From: Alteromonas sp. KUL42
Lineage (GTDB): Bacteria > Pseudomonadota > Gammaproteobacteria > Enterobacterales > Alteromonadaceae
Length of the DNA stretch: 64,000 bases
NCBI RefSeq assembly: GCF_006538325.1
Contig: NZ_BJKK01000008.1
Location: 1-64,000, forward strand
Direction of reading: 5' to 3'
Of the stretch, positions 1-8,817 are shown in pieces. Position numbers and translations under genes: made by a program. The notes beneath the pieces were generated by a model, which was not told where the DNA came from, did no database searches, and saw only the letters and a program-made list of their open reading frames with translations. Positions within the stretch are counted from its first letter, which is position 1; each line of letters begins with the position of its first letter.

Positions 1-30
1 CCGCTGCCTTACCAACTTGGCTATACCCCA
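1..30 (-). tRNA. tRNA-Gln, 5' half only (cut by window edge)
   Basis: The 30 bases are identical to the 5' part of the two complete tRNA-Gln(UUG) genes at 152-227 and 7094-7169 (acceptor strand, D arm, start of the anticodon stem). The anticodon and 3' half lie outside the window. It is the last visible gene of the minus-strand tRNA operon. Confidence 0.9.
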
Positions 31-32
31 AT

Positions 33-117
33 TGGTGCGGAAGGAGAGACTTGAACTCTCACGCCGTGAAGCACTGGAACCTAAATCCAGCGTGTCTACC
101 AATTCCACCACTTCCGC
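33..117 (-). tRNA. tRNA-Leu (anticodon UAG)
   Basis: Read on the minus strand this folds as a class II tRNA of 85 nt including an encoded CCA end. It has a 7-bp acceptor stem, an anticodon loop with TAG flanked by the CTGGA/TCCAG stem, a long variable arm and a GTTCAA T loop. It lies 2 bp before the partial tRNA-Gln, so the two are co-transcribed. Confidence 0.95.
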
Positions 118-151
118 GTAGACGCTAGCTGTAATTATCATTCTAGAAGAA

Positions 152-227
152 TGGCTGGGGTAACAGGACTCGAACCTATGAATGGCGGGATCAAAACCCG
201 CTGCCTTACCAACTTGGCTATACCCCA
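152..227 (-). tRNA. tRNA-Gln (anticodon UUG)
   Basis: The minus strand gives a 76-nt cloverleaf with encoded CCA. The anticodon stem GCGGG/CCCGC encloses TTTTGAT, giving anticodon UUG. It differs by only a few bases from the copy next to prs at 7094-7169. It sits between two tRNA-Leu genes in a duplicated Leu-Gln arrangement. Confidence 0.95.
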
Positions 228-231
228 GTCG

Positions 232-316
232 TGGTGCGGAAGGAGAGACTTGAACTCTCACGCCGTGAAGCACTGGAACCTAAATCCAGCGTGTCTACCA
301 ATTCCACCACTCCCGC
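232..316 (-). tRNA. tRNA-Leu (anticodon UAG), second copy
   Basis: This is nearly identical to the copy at 33-117. The one visible change is in the 5' acceptor strand (GCGGGAG instead of GCGGAAG), which turns an A-U pair into a G-U wobble and keeps the stem. It is 85 nt with encoded CCA. The two copies look like a tandem duplication of a Leu-Gln pair. Confidence 0.95.
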
Positions 317-351
317 GCAGCTAGACTTTCCTAAAAGAGAATTATGAGAAT

Positions 352-428
352 TGGTGGCTACGGCGAGATTCGAACTTGCGACCCCATCATTATGAGTGAT
401 GTGCTCTAACCAACTGAGCTACGTAGCC
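352..428 (-). tRNA. tRNA-Met (anticodon CAU, elongator type)
   Basis: The minus strand folds as a 77-nt tRNA with encoded CCA, acceptor GGCTACG/CGTAGCC and anticodon CAT in the loop CTCATAA. The first acceptor pair G1-C72 is a normal Watson-Crick pair, unlike initiator tRNA. It is the promoter-proximal gene of the operon. A tRNA-Ile2 (lysidine-modified CAU) is a less likely alternative. Confidence 0.85.
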
Positions 429-463
429 TCTTTTATTCTCTCCCCTCTCAGGAAGTGGCGCGT

Positions 464-492
464 ATTATGCGTATATGACTGGCAACCGTCAA
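464..492 (-). promoter_or_regulatory. sigma-70 promoter of the tRNA operon
   Basis: On the minus strand a -35 TTGACG (487-492) is followed after exactly 17 bp by a -10 CATAAT (464-469), then a GC-rich discriminator (ACGCGCC). A GC-rich discriminator is typical of stringently controlled stable-RNA promoters. It fires into tRNA-Met about 30 bp downstream. Confidence 0.8.
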
Positions 493-600
493 CCCCTTTT
501 TTACTAACTTTTTCCAAATGCTCATTAAGTGTTCGGTTTAGCATGAATAACACACAAAACGTGGCGAAATTGAACAACTTGGCCTTTATTTCTTGCTAAA

Positions 601-1518
601 TTATTGTGGTTTTTGGGTTGCCTTAGTTTGGTAATAGCACACATCTATAGGGCGTGGTCCATAGCTATTATCATGAAAAAATGGGTTATCTAGGTTTTTG
701 CCGGTATTTATACGTTTTTGATATTCTTCGTGAGCAGGTAATTGAACATAGTAAGGCGCGACCGCGTCAGAGTGAATAAAGGCTTGTTTGATGATACTTT
801 CGCTTTGTAATTCCTCAATAACACCGCCAACCGCTTTGTCTCCTCTGGGGAGCTTTTGTAAAACCTCCATACCTTCTACTACTCGACCAACAACCGACAT
901 ATTTCTATCTAAATGACGAGGTGCTTGACCGATTACTATATAAAACTCGGTACTTGCAGTATCCTTTTCGCTATTTCGCGCAAAAGCCACCGTGCCAGGA
1001 CAGTGTAGGCCCCACATTTCGTTTCTTTCTTTATCTATACCAATAGGGAAGCCATCTAAGAACCCTGTATAAGGCGCAAACATATCATCGCTTTCTATAA
1101 TAGTGGCATTACTTGAAAGAGGTTGAGTAAACTCGGCTTCAATATTTGACAATATTGCCTTATCGAATTTAGAAGAATCATGATTGTTGTTACTTCCCGC
1201 TTGAGCCACGAAGCCATCAACCACACGATAAAAATACTGCTCATTATAAAAGCCTTCATTTATTAGCCTCTTAAACCTAGCCACATGTTTAGGCGCTAAT
1301 GTGGGGTGAAGGGCAATAACAACATCGCCGTAGGTTGTTTTGAATGTGATGGTTTGAGAGTTATTAACGTGAAACCACGGAGAAATACTTTTATACACTA
1401 ACTCATTTGGACTATTGATGTGGTTTTCGTTAGAAGAGGCTGAATTAGTGATGAGAATGATGAATAAGATTGATAGCATTGCTTTGAGTTTGTAATTTCG
1501 TTGACGATTAATGATCAT
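601..1518 (-). CDS. Secreted cyclophilin-type peptidyl-prolyl cis-trans isomerase
   Basis: This 305-residue protein contains a cyclophilin domain from about residue 55 to 250. The first strand (FKTTYGDVVIALHPTLAPKH), FYRVVDGFVAQAG and the segment VAFARN...STEFYIV are recognisable. Residues 12-29 form a hydrophobic signal sequence, so the protein probably acts in the periplasm or envelope, catalysing proline isomerisation during folding. A second start at Met14 would give a more classical signal peptide. The C-terminal 50 residues extend beyond the fold and are not recognised. It is convergent with nothing on its left and transcribed away from the PEP-CTERM gene on its right. Confidence 0.85.
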   Translation of the reverse strand: MIINRQRNYKLKAMLSILFIILITNSASSNENHINSPNELVYKSISPWFHVNNSQTITFKTTYGDVVIALHPTLAPKHVARFKRLINEGFYNEQYFYRVVDGFVAQAGSNNNHDSSKFDKAILSNIEAEFTQPLSSNATIIESDDMFAPYTGFLDGFPIGIDKERNEMWGLHCPGTVAFARNSEKDTASTEFYIVIGQAPRHLDRNMSVVGRVVEGMEVLQKLPRGDKAVGGVIEELQSESIIKQAFIHSDAVAPYYVQLPAHEEYQKRINTGKNLDNPFFHDNSYGPRPIDVCYYQTKATQKPQ

Positions 1519-1695
1519 TTTTTATTGGCCTTAATTAATTTAAAAGCTCGATAGTACGAATAGTTAAGTTGATAGATAATGTCTTTAGTCGGTTATTATC
1601 TAATAATATAAGTCTCGTCAGTTTTTTTTACACAGACAACTTTTTATATTGAGGGAGACAATGTAACTTTAAGTATTTTCTGTGTTTTTCATGTT

Positions 1696-1711
1696 TGGCA
1701 TTATAAATGCT
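1696..1711 (+). promoter_or_regulatory. Candidate sigma-54 (RpoN) promoter of the PEP-CTERM gene
   Basis: The sequence TGGCAT-TATAA-ATGCT matches the -24/-12 pattern TGGCAC-N5-TTGCW at 9 of 11 positions, with GG and GC exactly 10 bp apart. The predicted start of transcription is about 1722, giving a leader of about 33 nt before the ATG at 1755. PEP-CTERM genes in exosortase-carrying bacteria are often RpoN/PrsR dependent, which supports the call by context. Confidence 0.6.
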
Positions 1712-1754
1712 TAACAACCAAAGATACTGGCATCCATACTAACGGACATAAAAA

Positions 1755-2489
1755 ATGGTTAAAAAATTTCTCACAGCAGCGTTGTTAACAGTATGTACAG
1801 CAACAGCAAACGCAGGTGTCATTTCTCAAAAGTTTTGGTTTGGAGATGATACGAGTACAGCTACTCAAGAGCTAGTAGTTTCTAGTGTAGACGGAACAAA
1901 TATTGGTGCGCTAGAACTAAACTGGGGACCTTTGTCGTTTTTCTTTGAGCTGTTTGATGACCTAGGCGGCACTCGAGTTCTTAATTCGGTTGAGCTTAAA
2001 CTAACGGGAACATCCACCGGTAGTATTTCTGGTACAAATGTCGGTACTAATGCAGCAGATATTTCTTTGAACCTTGGAGCTAATTTGACAGTTAGAGGTT
2101 TCGGTGGAAGCATTGATCTGGTCACAGTCTTCCCTGAGTATTCACAAACCTTTTTGAACGTTGCAAATGGAGCGACTGTCTCGTCAGGTAATGTTACTCC
2201 CAATGCTTCGAATACGGAAACGTACACCAGCACGGGTGGTGCACATCCGTTAAGCGCATTAATTTTTAACTCTTTCATTGGAACTGGAAATGGTTCAATT
2301 GAAATTGATGCGGCCGGTGTTGCTAATGCTGGTGCAGGTGGTAGTGGTTCAATCGTCTACGAAAACTCCGCCGATGGCATTTTAGAAATTGTTTACAAGT
2401 ACACTGACGTTAATGCAGTGTCGGAACCTGGTTATCTTGCGATGTTGGGATTCTTGCTAATGACAGTAGCTCGAGTGCGTAGATCGTAA
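1755..2489 (+). CDS. PEP-CTERM sorting domain protein, exported
   Basis: The 244-residue protein begins with a signal peptide (lysines at 3-4, hydrophobic stretch, ANA cleavage site near residue 20). It ends with a tripartite sorting signal: SEPG near residue 222, a hydrophobic helix, and an RVRRS basic tail. That is a PEP-CTERM-type anchor for exosortase processing. The middle is Gly/Ser/Thr/Asn-rich and beta-strand-like, similar in style to choice-of-anchor surface proteins, but I cannot assign a function. The exosortase itself is not in this window. A sigma-54-like promoter precedes it and a strong terminator follows. Confidence 0.8.
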   Translation: MVKKFLTAALLTVCTATANAGVISQKFWFGDDTSTATQELVVSSVDGTNIGALELNWGPLSFFFELFDDLGGTRVLNSVELKLTGTSTGSISGTNVGTNAADISLNLGANLTVRGFGGSIDLVTVFPEYSQTFLNVANGATVSSGNVTPNASNTETYTSTGGAHPLSALIFNSFIGTGNGSIEIDAAGVANAGAGGSGSIVYENSADGILEIVYKYTDVNAVSEPGYLAMLGFLLMTVARVRRS

Positions 2490-2509
2490 GGCCACTCGTA
2501 GTACACTCA

Positions 2510-2546
2510 AAAACCTCCAAATGTTGAACGTTGGAGGTTTTTTTTT
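2510..2546 (+). terminator. Rho-independent terminator after the PEP-CTERM gene
   Basis: AACCTCCAA (2512-2520) pairs with TTGGAGGTT (2531-2539) around a 10-nt loop and is followed by a run of T residues to 2546. It starts 20 bp after the stop codon. Confidence 0.9.
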
Positions 2547-2774
2547 GCGTCCTTCTCACTTACATATCCTACTTTAATGTCTATGGAAGTTAGTCGCTTT
2601 ATAGAATGTGTTTCATGTTTTTATAGATTCAATCTTAACCTGTGAATACGTCCTATTTATCTTCATATATTTAAAACTCTTAGTAAGAGTAGAAAGTAAT
2701 CAAAGCATATTCAGGAATTAAAGTGGGGATTGCAGAACGAGTTCCACGAGGTGATAGGAAGTGGCTTGTTACAT
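2547..2774. other. Intergenic stretch, nothing recognised
   Basis: No open frame with a convincing start, no RNA gene and no clear repeat was seen between the terminator of the PEP-CTERM gene and the terminator of ychF. The two genes converge here. Confidence 0.6.
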
Positions 2775-2800
2775 AAAAGAGGCCTGAACTGAGTCAGGCC
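2775..2800 (-). terminator. Rho-independent terminator after ychF
   Basis: On the minus strand GGCCTGA (2794-2800) pairs with TCAGGCC (2781-2787), followed by CTTTT (2775-2779). It lies just beyond the ychF stop codon and closes the rplY-pth-ychF operon. Confidence 0.8.
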
Positions 2801-2808
2801 CTTTCAAC

Positions 2809-3900
2809 TTAAACATTAAATCTAAAGTGAATAACGTCACCGTCTTTAACGATGTAGTCCTTACCTTCTAAGCGCCACTTACCGGCGTCTTTTGCACCTT
2901 GTTCTCCGTTAAATTCAACGAAGTGGTCGTAACCAACGATTTCAGCGCGAATAAAGCCTTTTTCGAAATCTGTGTGGATTTTACCGGCAGCTTGCGGTGC
3001 AGTTGAGCCTTCAGGGAAAGTCCATGCGCGAACTTCTTTTACACCCGCAGTGAAGTAGGTTTGAAGCGTTAACAAGCTATAACCCGCACGAATAACACGG
3101 TTTAAGCCGGGCTCTTCTAACCCCATGTCTTGCATGAACTCTTCACGCTCGTCGTCTTCAAGTTCAGCAATATCGCTTTCAATTGCAGCGCAAACAGCCA
3201 CAACCGTAGCATTTTCGCCTGCTGCAATTTCTTTCACTTGGTCTAAATACGGGTTGTTTTCAAAGCCATCTTCGTTAACATTTGCAATGTACATTGTTGG
3301 CTTAAGTGTCAACATATTCATGTAGCTAATGGCGGCTAACTCTTCTTTTGTAAGCTCAAGAGAGCGAAGAAGTAAACCTTCATCAAGGTGCGGTTTTATT
3401 TTCTCAAGTACTTTTAATTCGTACTTCGCATCCGCATCACCACCTTTAGCACGCTTTGCTACACGGTGAAGTGCTTTTTCGGTGGTTTCTAAGTCGGCTA
3501 GGGCTAGCTCTGTATTGATAACGTCAATATCATCTTTAGGGCTTACGCGGCCTGCAACGTGTACGATGTTCTCGTCGTCAAAACAGCGAACTACATGTCC
3601 AATAGCGTCGGTTTCACGAATATTAGCAAGGAATTTGTTTCCTAACCCTTCACCTTTAGATGCACCCTCAACCAAACCAGCAATATCCACGAATTCCATG
3701 GTGGTTGGAATAACGCGCTGAGGTTTAACAATTTCAGCAAGTTTGTCCAAACGAAGATCTGGTACAGGTACAACACCTGTATTCGGCTCGATAGTACAGA
3801 AAGGGAAGTTTGCCGCTTCAATACCTGCTTTTGTTAATGCATTGAAAAGTGTTGATTTACCTACATTGGGTAGGCCAACAATACCGCATTTAAAACCCAT
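2809..3900 (-). CDS. ychF: Redox-regulated ATPase/GTPase YchF (OLA1 family)
   Basis: The 363-residue protein has the full length of the family. The P-loop GLPNVGKS is at residues 9-16, the switch II DIAG at 72-75, and an NVNEDG motif replaces NKxD, as is typical of the ATP-preferring YchF subfamily. A coiled-coil region and a C-terminal TGS domain (about residues 278-361) follow. YchF binds ribosomes and is linked to oxidative stress response. It follows pth by 40 bp on the minus strand, the usual gammaproteobacterial pair. Confidence 0.97.
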   Translation of the reverse strand: MGFKCGIVGLPNVGKSTLFNALTKAGIEAANFPFCTIEPNTGVVPVPDLRLDKLAEIVKPQRVIPTTMEFVDIAGLVEGASKGEGLGNKFLANIRETDAIGHVVRCFDDENIVHVAGRVSPKDDIDVINTELALADLETTEKALHRVAKRAKGGDADAKYELKVLEKIKPHLDEGLLLRSLELTKEELAAISYMNMLTLKPTMYIANVNEDGFENNPYLDQVKEIAAGENATVVAVCAAIESDIAELEDDEREEFMQDMGLEEPGLNRVIRAGYSLLTLQTYFTAGVKEVRAWTFPEGSTAPQAAGKIHTDFEKGFIRAEIVGYDHFVEFNGEQGAKDAGKWRLEGKDYIVKDGDVIHFRFNV

Positions 3901-3940
3901 GATATGGATCCTTGTTTGGAAAAGTTAACTGGCTAGTAGA

Positions 3941-4522
3941 TTACGCTTTGTGTGAGTGTAACCTGTTTTGCGCTTGTTTTAAGTCTTCTTTTAGTAGAAT
4001 TTCAGTACAACGTACCGCTTCGTCAATAGCACTGTCGATGGCTATCTTATCTTCTGCTGAAGGCTTTCCTAGTACGTGTCCCGTTACACGGCTCTTATGA
4101 CCGGGGTGACCTATACCAATGCGCAAGCGTAAAAAATCTTTGTTGTTACCCATTTTAGCCACTATGTCACGCACACCGTTTTGACTTGAGCTTCCGCCTA
4201 TTTTGTATTTTGCAACACCTGGAGGTAAGTCAAGTTCGTCAAATGCGACGAGAATTTGTTCTGGTTCTATACGGTAGAAGTTGGCAAGCGCCGCAACTGC
4301 TTGACCACTTTTGTTCATAAACGTAGTGGGATAAAGCAAACGAATGTCTTTGCCTGCAATGGTGATACGTGCAGTTTTACCGAAGAATTTTGTTTCTGGT
4401 TTTAGCGGGGCGTTATAGGCGACGGCTAGTTGGTTTAGAAACCATTCACCGGCGTTGTGTCGGGTATTTTCATATTCGGGGCCTGGATTACCCAGACCCA
4501 CGATAAGGCGAATATCAGCCAA
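3941..4522 (-). CDS. pth: Peptidyl-tRNA hydrolase
   Basis: The 193-residue enzyme cleaves the ester bond of peptidyl-tRNAs released from stalled ribosomes. The N-terminal [12 protein letters not shown] motif and the catalytic residues known in the family are present: Asn12, His22, Asn70 and Asp95. The gene starts 5 bp after rplY, so translation is probably coupled, and is followed by ychF. Confidence 0.97.
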   Translation of the reverse strand: MADIRLIVGLGNPGPEYENTRHNAGEWFLNQLAVAYNAPLKPETKFFGKTARITIAGKDIRLLYPTTFMNKSGQAVAALANFYRIEPEQILVAFDELDLPPGVAKYKIGGSSSQNGVRDIVAKMGNNKDFLRLRIGIGHPGHKSRVTGHVLGKPSAEDKIAIDSAIDEAVRCTEILLKEDLKQAQNRLHSHKA

Positions 4523-4527
4523 GAGGA

Positions 4528-5154
4528 TTATTCCTCAGTAGCTTCTTCTTCGCTGTCTTCAGCTGCTGCGCCTTTAGCAGGCTTAACAGTTACAACCGCT
4601 AGGTTGTGAGCTTCGTCGTTCTTAGCAAGTTCAACTGAAGCAACACCAGCTGGAAGAGTTAGATCAGACAAGTGTAGTGTTTGACCCATTTCAATCGCAG
4701 ACATGTCTACTTCGATGAATTCAGGAAGATCTTTAGGCTGACAGGTAACTTCGATTTCAGTTACGTGGTGCTCAGCTACACCGCCCGCTTTAACAGCAGC
4801 AGATGTTTCTTCGTTAACAAAGTGAAGAGGCACGTTTGTGTGTACGTCTTGACCCGCAATTACACGTTGGAAATCAATGTGCATGATTTTTGGCTTGTAC
4901 GGGTGGCGTTGCATGTCTTTTACAAGTACTTCAATTGCTTTACCGTCTACGTTTAGTGTAAGAACGTGAGAGTAAAATGCTTCAAAGTCAGCAGCTTGAA
5001 TTACTTTGTTGTGTGCAAGAGTGATAGAAACTGGTGCTTCTTCACCACCGTAAATGATACCTGGAAGCTTATCTTCGCGACGTAGGCGGCGGCTCGCACC
5101 TTTCCCTAGGTCTGTACGAACAGATGCGTCTAGGTTAAAAATTGCTTCAGACAT
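4528..5154 (-). CDS. rplY: 50S ribosomal protein L25, long CTC/TL5 form
   Basis: The 208-residue protein has the N-terminal 5S rRNA-binding L25 domain (about 1-95, with [19 protein letters not shown]) followed by the TL5-type beta domain (about 100-190) and an acidic, Glu-rich C-terminal tail. E. coli L25 has only the first domain, so this is the CTC form seen in Alteromonadales and many other bacteria. It leads the rplY-pth-ychF operon. A GGAG ribosome binding site precedes the ATG. Confidence 0.95.
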   Translation of the reverse strand: MSEAIFNLDASVRTDLGKGASRRLRREDKLPGIIYGGEEAPVSITLAHNKVIQAADFEAFYSHVLTLNVDGKAIEVLVKDMQRHPYKPKIMHIDFQRVIAGQDVHTNVPLHFVNEETSAAVKAGGVAEHHVTEIEVTCQPKDLPEFIEVDMSAIEMGQTLHLSDLTLPAGVASVELAKNDEAHNLAVVTVKPAKGAAAEDSEEEATEE

Positions 5155-5395
5155 TGTCTGTCTCCAAAATATTAAGTCTAATTATTGTAGATTTTTGCGA
5201 CCAAAACCTACTGTTAATCAGTGCTTTTATACGACATGAAACCTATAAAAACACTGCCCAGAATTTTAAGGGCGGCGAATACTACCATCTTATGTAGACC
5301 AATACAATTACGCTTTACCTAATAGATAGGGAATGACTTAAATTATTTGCACTGTTGTGTATAAACGTTTAGTTGTAAAAATACTAGACAAAAGT

Positions 5396-5845
5396 CTAAA
5401 TATTATTGTCTTTCACATTCTCGCTGCTAATTACTTTTACGCTGGTTACTTGAAGGACGGTGCCAAATTGCGTTGTGGTCATGATATCTGGTTTTGTAAT
5501 ACCTGTAATTTCCACCAATAGACCATTTTTTCTGTACGTTTCGTCCAATCCGTGAGGGGTATAGTGTTTACCATTTTGGGTAATAAATGCGAAGAACCCA
5601 CCTTCAAGGTCTTTATATACAATAGTACCTGTTAAGGTTACTTCCTGTTTTTCACTGTTTTCTTTTGCGTCTAATTGGGTCACTGGCTCGGCAACCAAGT
5701 TAGACGGTAAATTACTCGCCTGCGTAACCTCGCTTTCATTTTTCTCTGTCACTGTGCTTGTTCCTTTTTCTTCTTTGTCTGAACACGCCACTATCGATAA
5801 CGATGCCGCTAGCGCCACAACTACATACCATGGTTTTGTTTTCAT
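5396..5845 (-). CDS. Small lipoprotein of unknown function
   Basis: The 149-residue protein starts with a lipoprotein signal: Lys-rich n-region, hydrophobic segment and lipobox SIVAC with the lipidated Cys at residue 21. A charged linker (about 22-65) follows, then a compact beta-rich domain of about 75 residues (TGTIVYKDLEGGFFAFIT to the end) that resembles a small OB-like fold. It may be an envelope binding protein, but I do not recognise the family. It sits alone between rplY and prs, interrupting an otherwise conserved order. Confidence 0.7.
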   Translation of the reverse strand: MKTKPWYVVVALAASLSIVACSDKEEKGTSTVTEKNESEVTQASNLPSNLVAEPVTQLDAKENSEKQEVTLTGTIVYKDLEGGFFAFITQNGKHYTPHGLDETYRKNGLLVEITGITKPDIMTTTQFGTVLQVTSVKVISSENVKDNNI

Positions 5846-6070
5846 GTTTCATTCCTTAGGTTGAGAAATCACAATGTTTGAAATCTGTTTTTATTAAGTC
5901 ATTGCTCAACGAGTATAACGTTAATTTACAATAAGAAAAGCGTATGCATGCTACGAAGTGGAGGCTTCTAAGAGGTTGGAAAACAGATCGGAATCCATAA
6001 ACTCTACATGAGAAAAGTTATGCCAGCTATGCAGAAGACATCTCTTAAAAGTAAAAAAGAACAGACAACA

Positions 6071-6094
6071 AAAAAGCACCCGAAGGTGCTTTTT
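6071..6094 (-). terminator. Rho-independent terminator after prs
   Basis: AAAAAGCACC and GGTGCTTTT form a stem with a CGAA tetraloop. The run of A on the left side (6071-6075, extending leftwards) gives a U tract on the minus strand. It lies 19 bp after the prs stop codon. Confidence 0.85.
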
Positions 6095-6112
6095 GCAAAT
6101 TAGCGTTTGAAA

Positions 6113-7060
6113 TTAATATTCAAACATCGCTGAAATAGATTCTTCGTTACTGATACGGCGAATTGTTTCAGCAAGCATCTCAGACAAGGTAAGTTGTTTT
6201 ACTTTGCCCATTTGCTGCATATCTTTGCTAAGTGGGATTGAGTCAGTAACGATAATTTCGTCAATAACAGACTCTTTTAAGTTGCTAACTGCATTACCAG
6301 AGAATATGGCATGGGTTGCATATGCGTATACTTTGCGCGCACCGTGAGCTTTAAGTGCTTCAGCGGCTTTAGCCAGTGTGCCACCTGTATCAATCATGTC
6401 ATCCACAATGATACAGTCGCGGTCTTTTACATCACCGATGATGTTCATAACCTGCGCCACGTTAGCTTTAGGACGACGCTTATCGATAATTGCAAGGTCG
6501 GTATCGTTAAGCAATTTTGCCGTTGCTCGAGCACGTACAACACCACCGATATCTGGCGATACCACTACTGGATCGACAAAGTCACGTCTAACCATATCCG
6601 CAAGAAGGATTGGTGTACCGAATGCGTTATCAACAGGAACATCAAAGAACCCTTGAATTTGCTCGGCGTGTAGGTCAATAGTGAGTACGCGATCAACACC
6701 TACGTTAGACAGAAAATCTGCCACAACTTTTGCAGTGATTGGCACCCTTGCTGAACGAACACGACGGTCTTGACGTGCATAACCAAAGTATGGAATAACA
6801 GCCGTAATACGACCCGCAGATGCGCGACGCAGGGCGTCGATCATCACGATAAGTTCCATAAGGTTATCGTTAGTAGGTGCACACGTAGATTGGATAATAA
6901 AAACGTCCGAGCCACGGACGTTTTCATGAATTTCTACGCTAATTTCACCGTCACTGAAACGGCCAACTTTGGCATTTCCAAGTTTGGTGTAGAGGCGATC
7001 GGCGACTTTCTGGGCAAGTTCTGGGACGGCATTACCTGCAAAGAGCTTCATATCTGGCAC
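6113..7060 (-). CDS. prs: Ribose-phosphate pyrophosphokinase
   Basis: This 315-residue enzyme makes PRPP from ribose 5-phosphate and ATP for nucleotide, His, Trp and NAD synthesis. The start [11 protein letters not shown] is the usual one. The catalytic His131 is in [11 protein letters not shown], and the PRPP-binding loop [13 protein letters not shown] is at 216-228. Length matches the bacterial class I enzyme. tRNA-Gln and ispE lie immediately upstream on the same strand, the conserved gammaproteobacterial order ispE-tRNA-prs. Confidence 0.98.
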   Translation of the reverse strand: MPDMKLFAGNAVPELAQKVADRLYTKLGNAKVGRFSDGEISVEIHENVRGSDVFIIQSTCAPTNDNLMELIVMIDALRRASAGRITAVIPYFGYARQDRRVRSARVPITAKVVADFLSNVGVDRVLTIDLHAEQIQGFFDVPVDNAFGTPILLADMVRRDFVDPVVVSPDIGGVVRARATAKLLNDTDLAIIDKRRPKANVAQVMNIIGDVKDRDCIIVDDMIDTGGTLAKAAEALKAHGARKVYAYATHAIFSGNAVSNLKESVIDEIIVTDSIPLSKDMQQMGKVKQLTLSEMLAETIRRISNEESISAMFEY

Positions 7061-7093
7061 AAGTGGTTCCTCAGTGCGTTGATAAAAGAGGTT

Positions 7094-7169
7094 TGGCTGG
7101 GGTAGCAGGACTCGAACCTACGAATGGCGGGATCAAAACCCGCTGCCTTACCAACTTGGCTATACCCCA
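7094..7169 (-). tRNA. tRNA-Gln (anticodon UUG)
   Basis: The minus strand gives a 76-nt tRNA with encoded CCA and anticodon UUG. It lies between ispE (33 bp upstream) and prs (33 bp downstream) on the same strand, so it is probably processed from a longer ispE-tRNA-prs transcript. It is nearly identical to the Gln genes at 1-30 and 152-227. Confidence 0.96.
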
Positions 7170-7202
7170 ATTTTTAAGTTCGTGTCCGATTTGGCGTGCA
7201 CA

Positions 7203-8072
7203 CTATTTTTGTTGTTCTAATTTGTCTAATAGTGGTGAGCGATTCACACCTTTTGCGACAAAACTCTGCCAAGCTTCAGGCATTTTGGCCCTAACTTGTT
7301 CGGCTAAAGTGTAGTCAGAAAAAGTGGCAAATACACATGCACCTGTACCCGTCATTCGCGACGGTGCGTAGTTTACCAACCACTGTAATAATTTTGCAAC
7401 TTCAGGATAGCGATTCTCGACTAATTGCTGACAATCATTGCGTGTTTTTTCAAATTTATAGTCTTCCCATGCTATCGCAGGGGTATTTCTGGGCAATTCT
7501 GGTGCAGTAAACACCTCTGCCGTACTCACGTGAACATTAGGGTTGGCTACTAAAAAATAGAGTTCCTTTTGGGGAGCGGGTGTGATTTCTTCGCCAACAC
7601 CGCCAGCAAAAGCCGTTCTACCGCGTACAAAAATGGGTACATCAGCGCCCAATACCAGGCCAAGCTCGGCTAACTCATCTTCATTTAAACCCGTCTTCCA
7701 CAAATGATTAAGTGCAACCAGTGTGGTTGCCGCATTTGACGAACCGCCACCTATACCGCCACCCATGGGCAAGCACTTGTCTAGGGTAATACTAACCCCT
7801 TTTTTGCACTGTGTGTGTTTGGCTAATAATCGGGCAGCTTTGATAATAAGATTATCGTCATCGTCAACGCCCGCTAATGGGGTTGCCATACAAATGGCGC
7901 TATCCTCTGTAATATCAAAAGCGAGTTTGTCACCGTAGTCGAGCATTTGAAAAAGACTTTGAAGTTGATGATAGCCATTTTCATAACGACCTAAAATGTG
8001 CAGGAATAGGTTCAATTTGGCTGGAGAAGGCCACCAGTCATGGGAAGTTTGCGTGTTCAATTGAGAGTCCAT
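7203..8072 (-). CDS. ispE: 4-diphosphocytidyl-2-C-methyl-D-erythritol kinase
   Basis: This 289-residue GHMP kinase phosphorylates CDP-ME in the non-mevalonate isoprenoid pathway. Visible are PSPAKLNLFLHILGRYENGYH near residue 16, the ATP-binding GGGIGGGSSNAA at 104-115, and the C-terminal MTGTGACVF motif. The start overlaps the end of lolB by 16 bp, so the two are translationally coupled. It is followed by tRNA-Gln and prs. Confidence 0.96.
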   Translation of the reverse strand: MDSQLNTQTSHDWWPSPAKLNLFLHILGRYENGYHQLQSLFQMLDYGDKLAFDITEDSAICMATPLAGVDDDDNLIIKAARLLAKHTQCKKGVSITLDKCLPMGGGIGGGSSNAATTLVALNHLWKTGLNEDELAELGLVLGADVPIFVRGRTAFAGGVGEEITPAPQKELYFLVANPNVHVSTAEVFTAPELPRNTPAIAWEDYKFEKTRNDCQQLVENRYPEVAKLLQWLVNYAPSRMTGTGACVFATFSDYTLAEQVRAKMPEAWQSFVAKGVNRSPLLDKLEQQK

Positions 8073-8686
8073 TGATAAATTTTAATCTTAAGCTGAGTAT
8101 TGGGTAAACCTGATGCAGCGCTCTGTGTAAGGGTAATGCTGTGAGGTAACCAGACTTCTTTATCTTTGGCGGTATTAACACGGCCATAGTTACCGTAATT
8201 CACCTGCCAATTTTGACATGTAGTGCAACCAGACTTTAACGTATCAACTAATCCCTTTTCCGTTAACGTGTAAGTATCGTTTTTCAATGGAAGCCCTTTT
8301 ACCCACGACAATAAAGGCTCAACGGGAATAACCATACCCGTAATTTGGTAAATCAGCGGTTCTGGCAAAGCGTCAACATAGGTTTCACCATCAGCTTCTA
8401 ATACCGATTTGTTCTGATCAACAGTTAGGTTAACCATGGTTACGCCTAAAAAGTTGGTTAATCTAAAATCAAAATCACCGGAATCGTTTTTCCAAACTAA
8501 ATTAAGACTCGCTGCTTCCTTACCTTGGCGAAACGCTATTTTTCCGCGCATTTGCCACTGTTGTACTTGCGCAATATTGTGTAGCTGTGCTGTAAGGTTA
8601 ACCGCGTGTTCTGGGCCTTTGGGCGCAGTTACGCAAGCACTTAGTAAAACGCCAACCGTACAAAAGAAAAGAAAATTGCGGATCAT
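8057..8686 (-). CDS. lolB: Outer-membrane lipoprotein LolB
   Basis: The 209-residue protein has a lipobox (LLSAC, Cys18). The LolB beta fold begins with QWQMRGKIAFRQG and includes the SGDFDFRLTNFLG and WVKGLPL segments. It accepts lipoproteins from LolA and inserts them in the outer membrane. Divergent from hemA and overlapping ispE, as in most Gammaproteobacteria. Confidence 0.93.
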   Translation of the reverse strand: MIRNFLFFCTVGVLLSACVTAPKGPEHAVNLTAQLHNIAQVQQWQMRGKIAFRQGKEAASLNLVWKNDSGDFDFRLTNFLGVTMVNLTVDQNKSVLEADGETYVDALPEPLIYQITGMVIPVEPLLSWVKGLPLKNDTYTLTEKGLVDTLKSGCTTCQNWQVNYGNYGRVNTAKDKEVWLPHSITLTQSAASGLPNTQLKIKIYQWTLN

Positions 8687-8817
8687 CTAAAGTGCTCACT
8701 TGAGTAAAAATACAACTAAAATAGTAATAACAATATGGGAACACAGTTTCACCAACACTTTCAATCATTTTGGCTTTTTCGTACAATGCCGCTCCGACGT
8801 TGCCAGCACAGATGTTA

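Noticed and set aside
1865-2278. 137-residue open frame antisense to the PEP-CTERM gene
   Set aside because: It lies wholly inside a gene with a signal peptide, sorting signal, promoter and terminator, and its own sequence has no recognisable features.
8770-8817. Upstream in-frame extension of hemA
   Set aside because: The family N-terminus is MTLLALGINHKTAPV at 8818; the added residues are not conserved in character and overlap the lolB promoter region.
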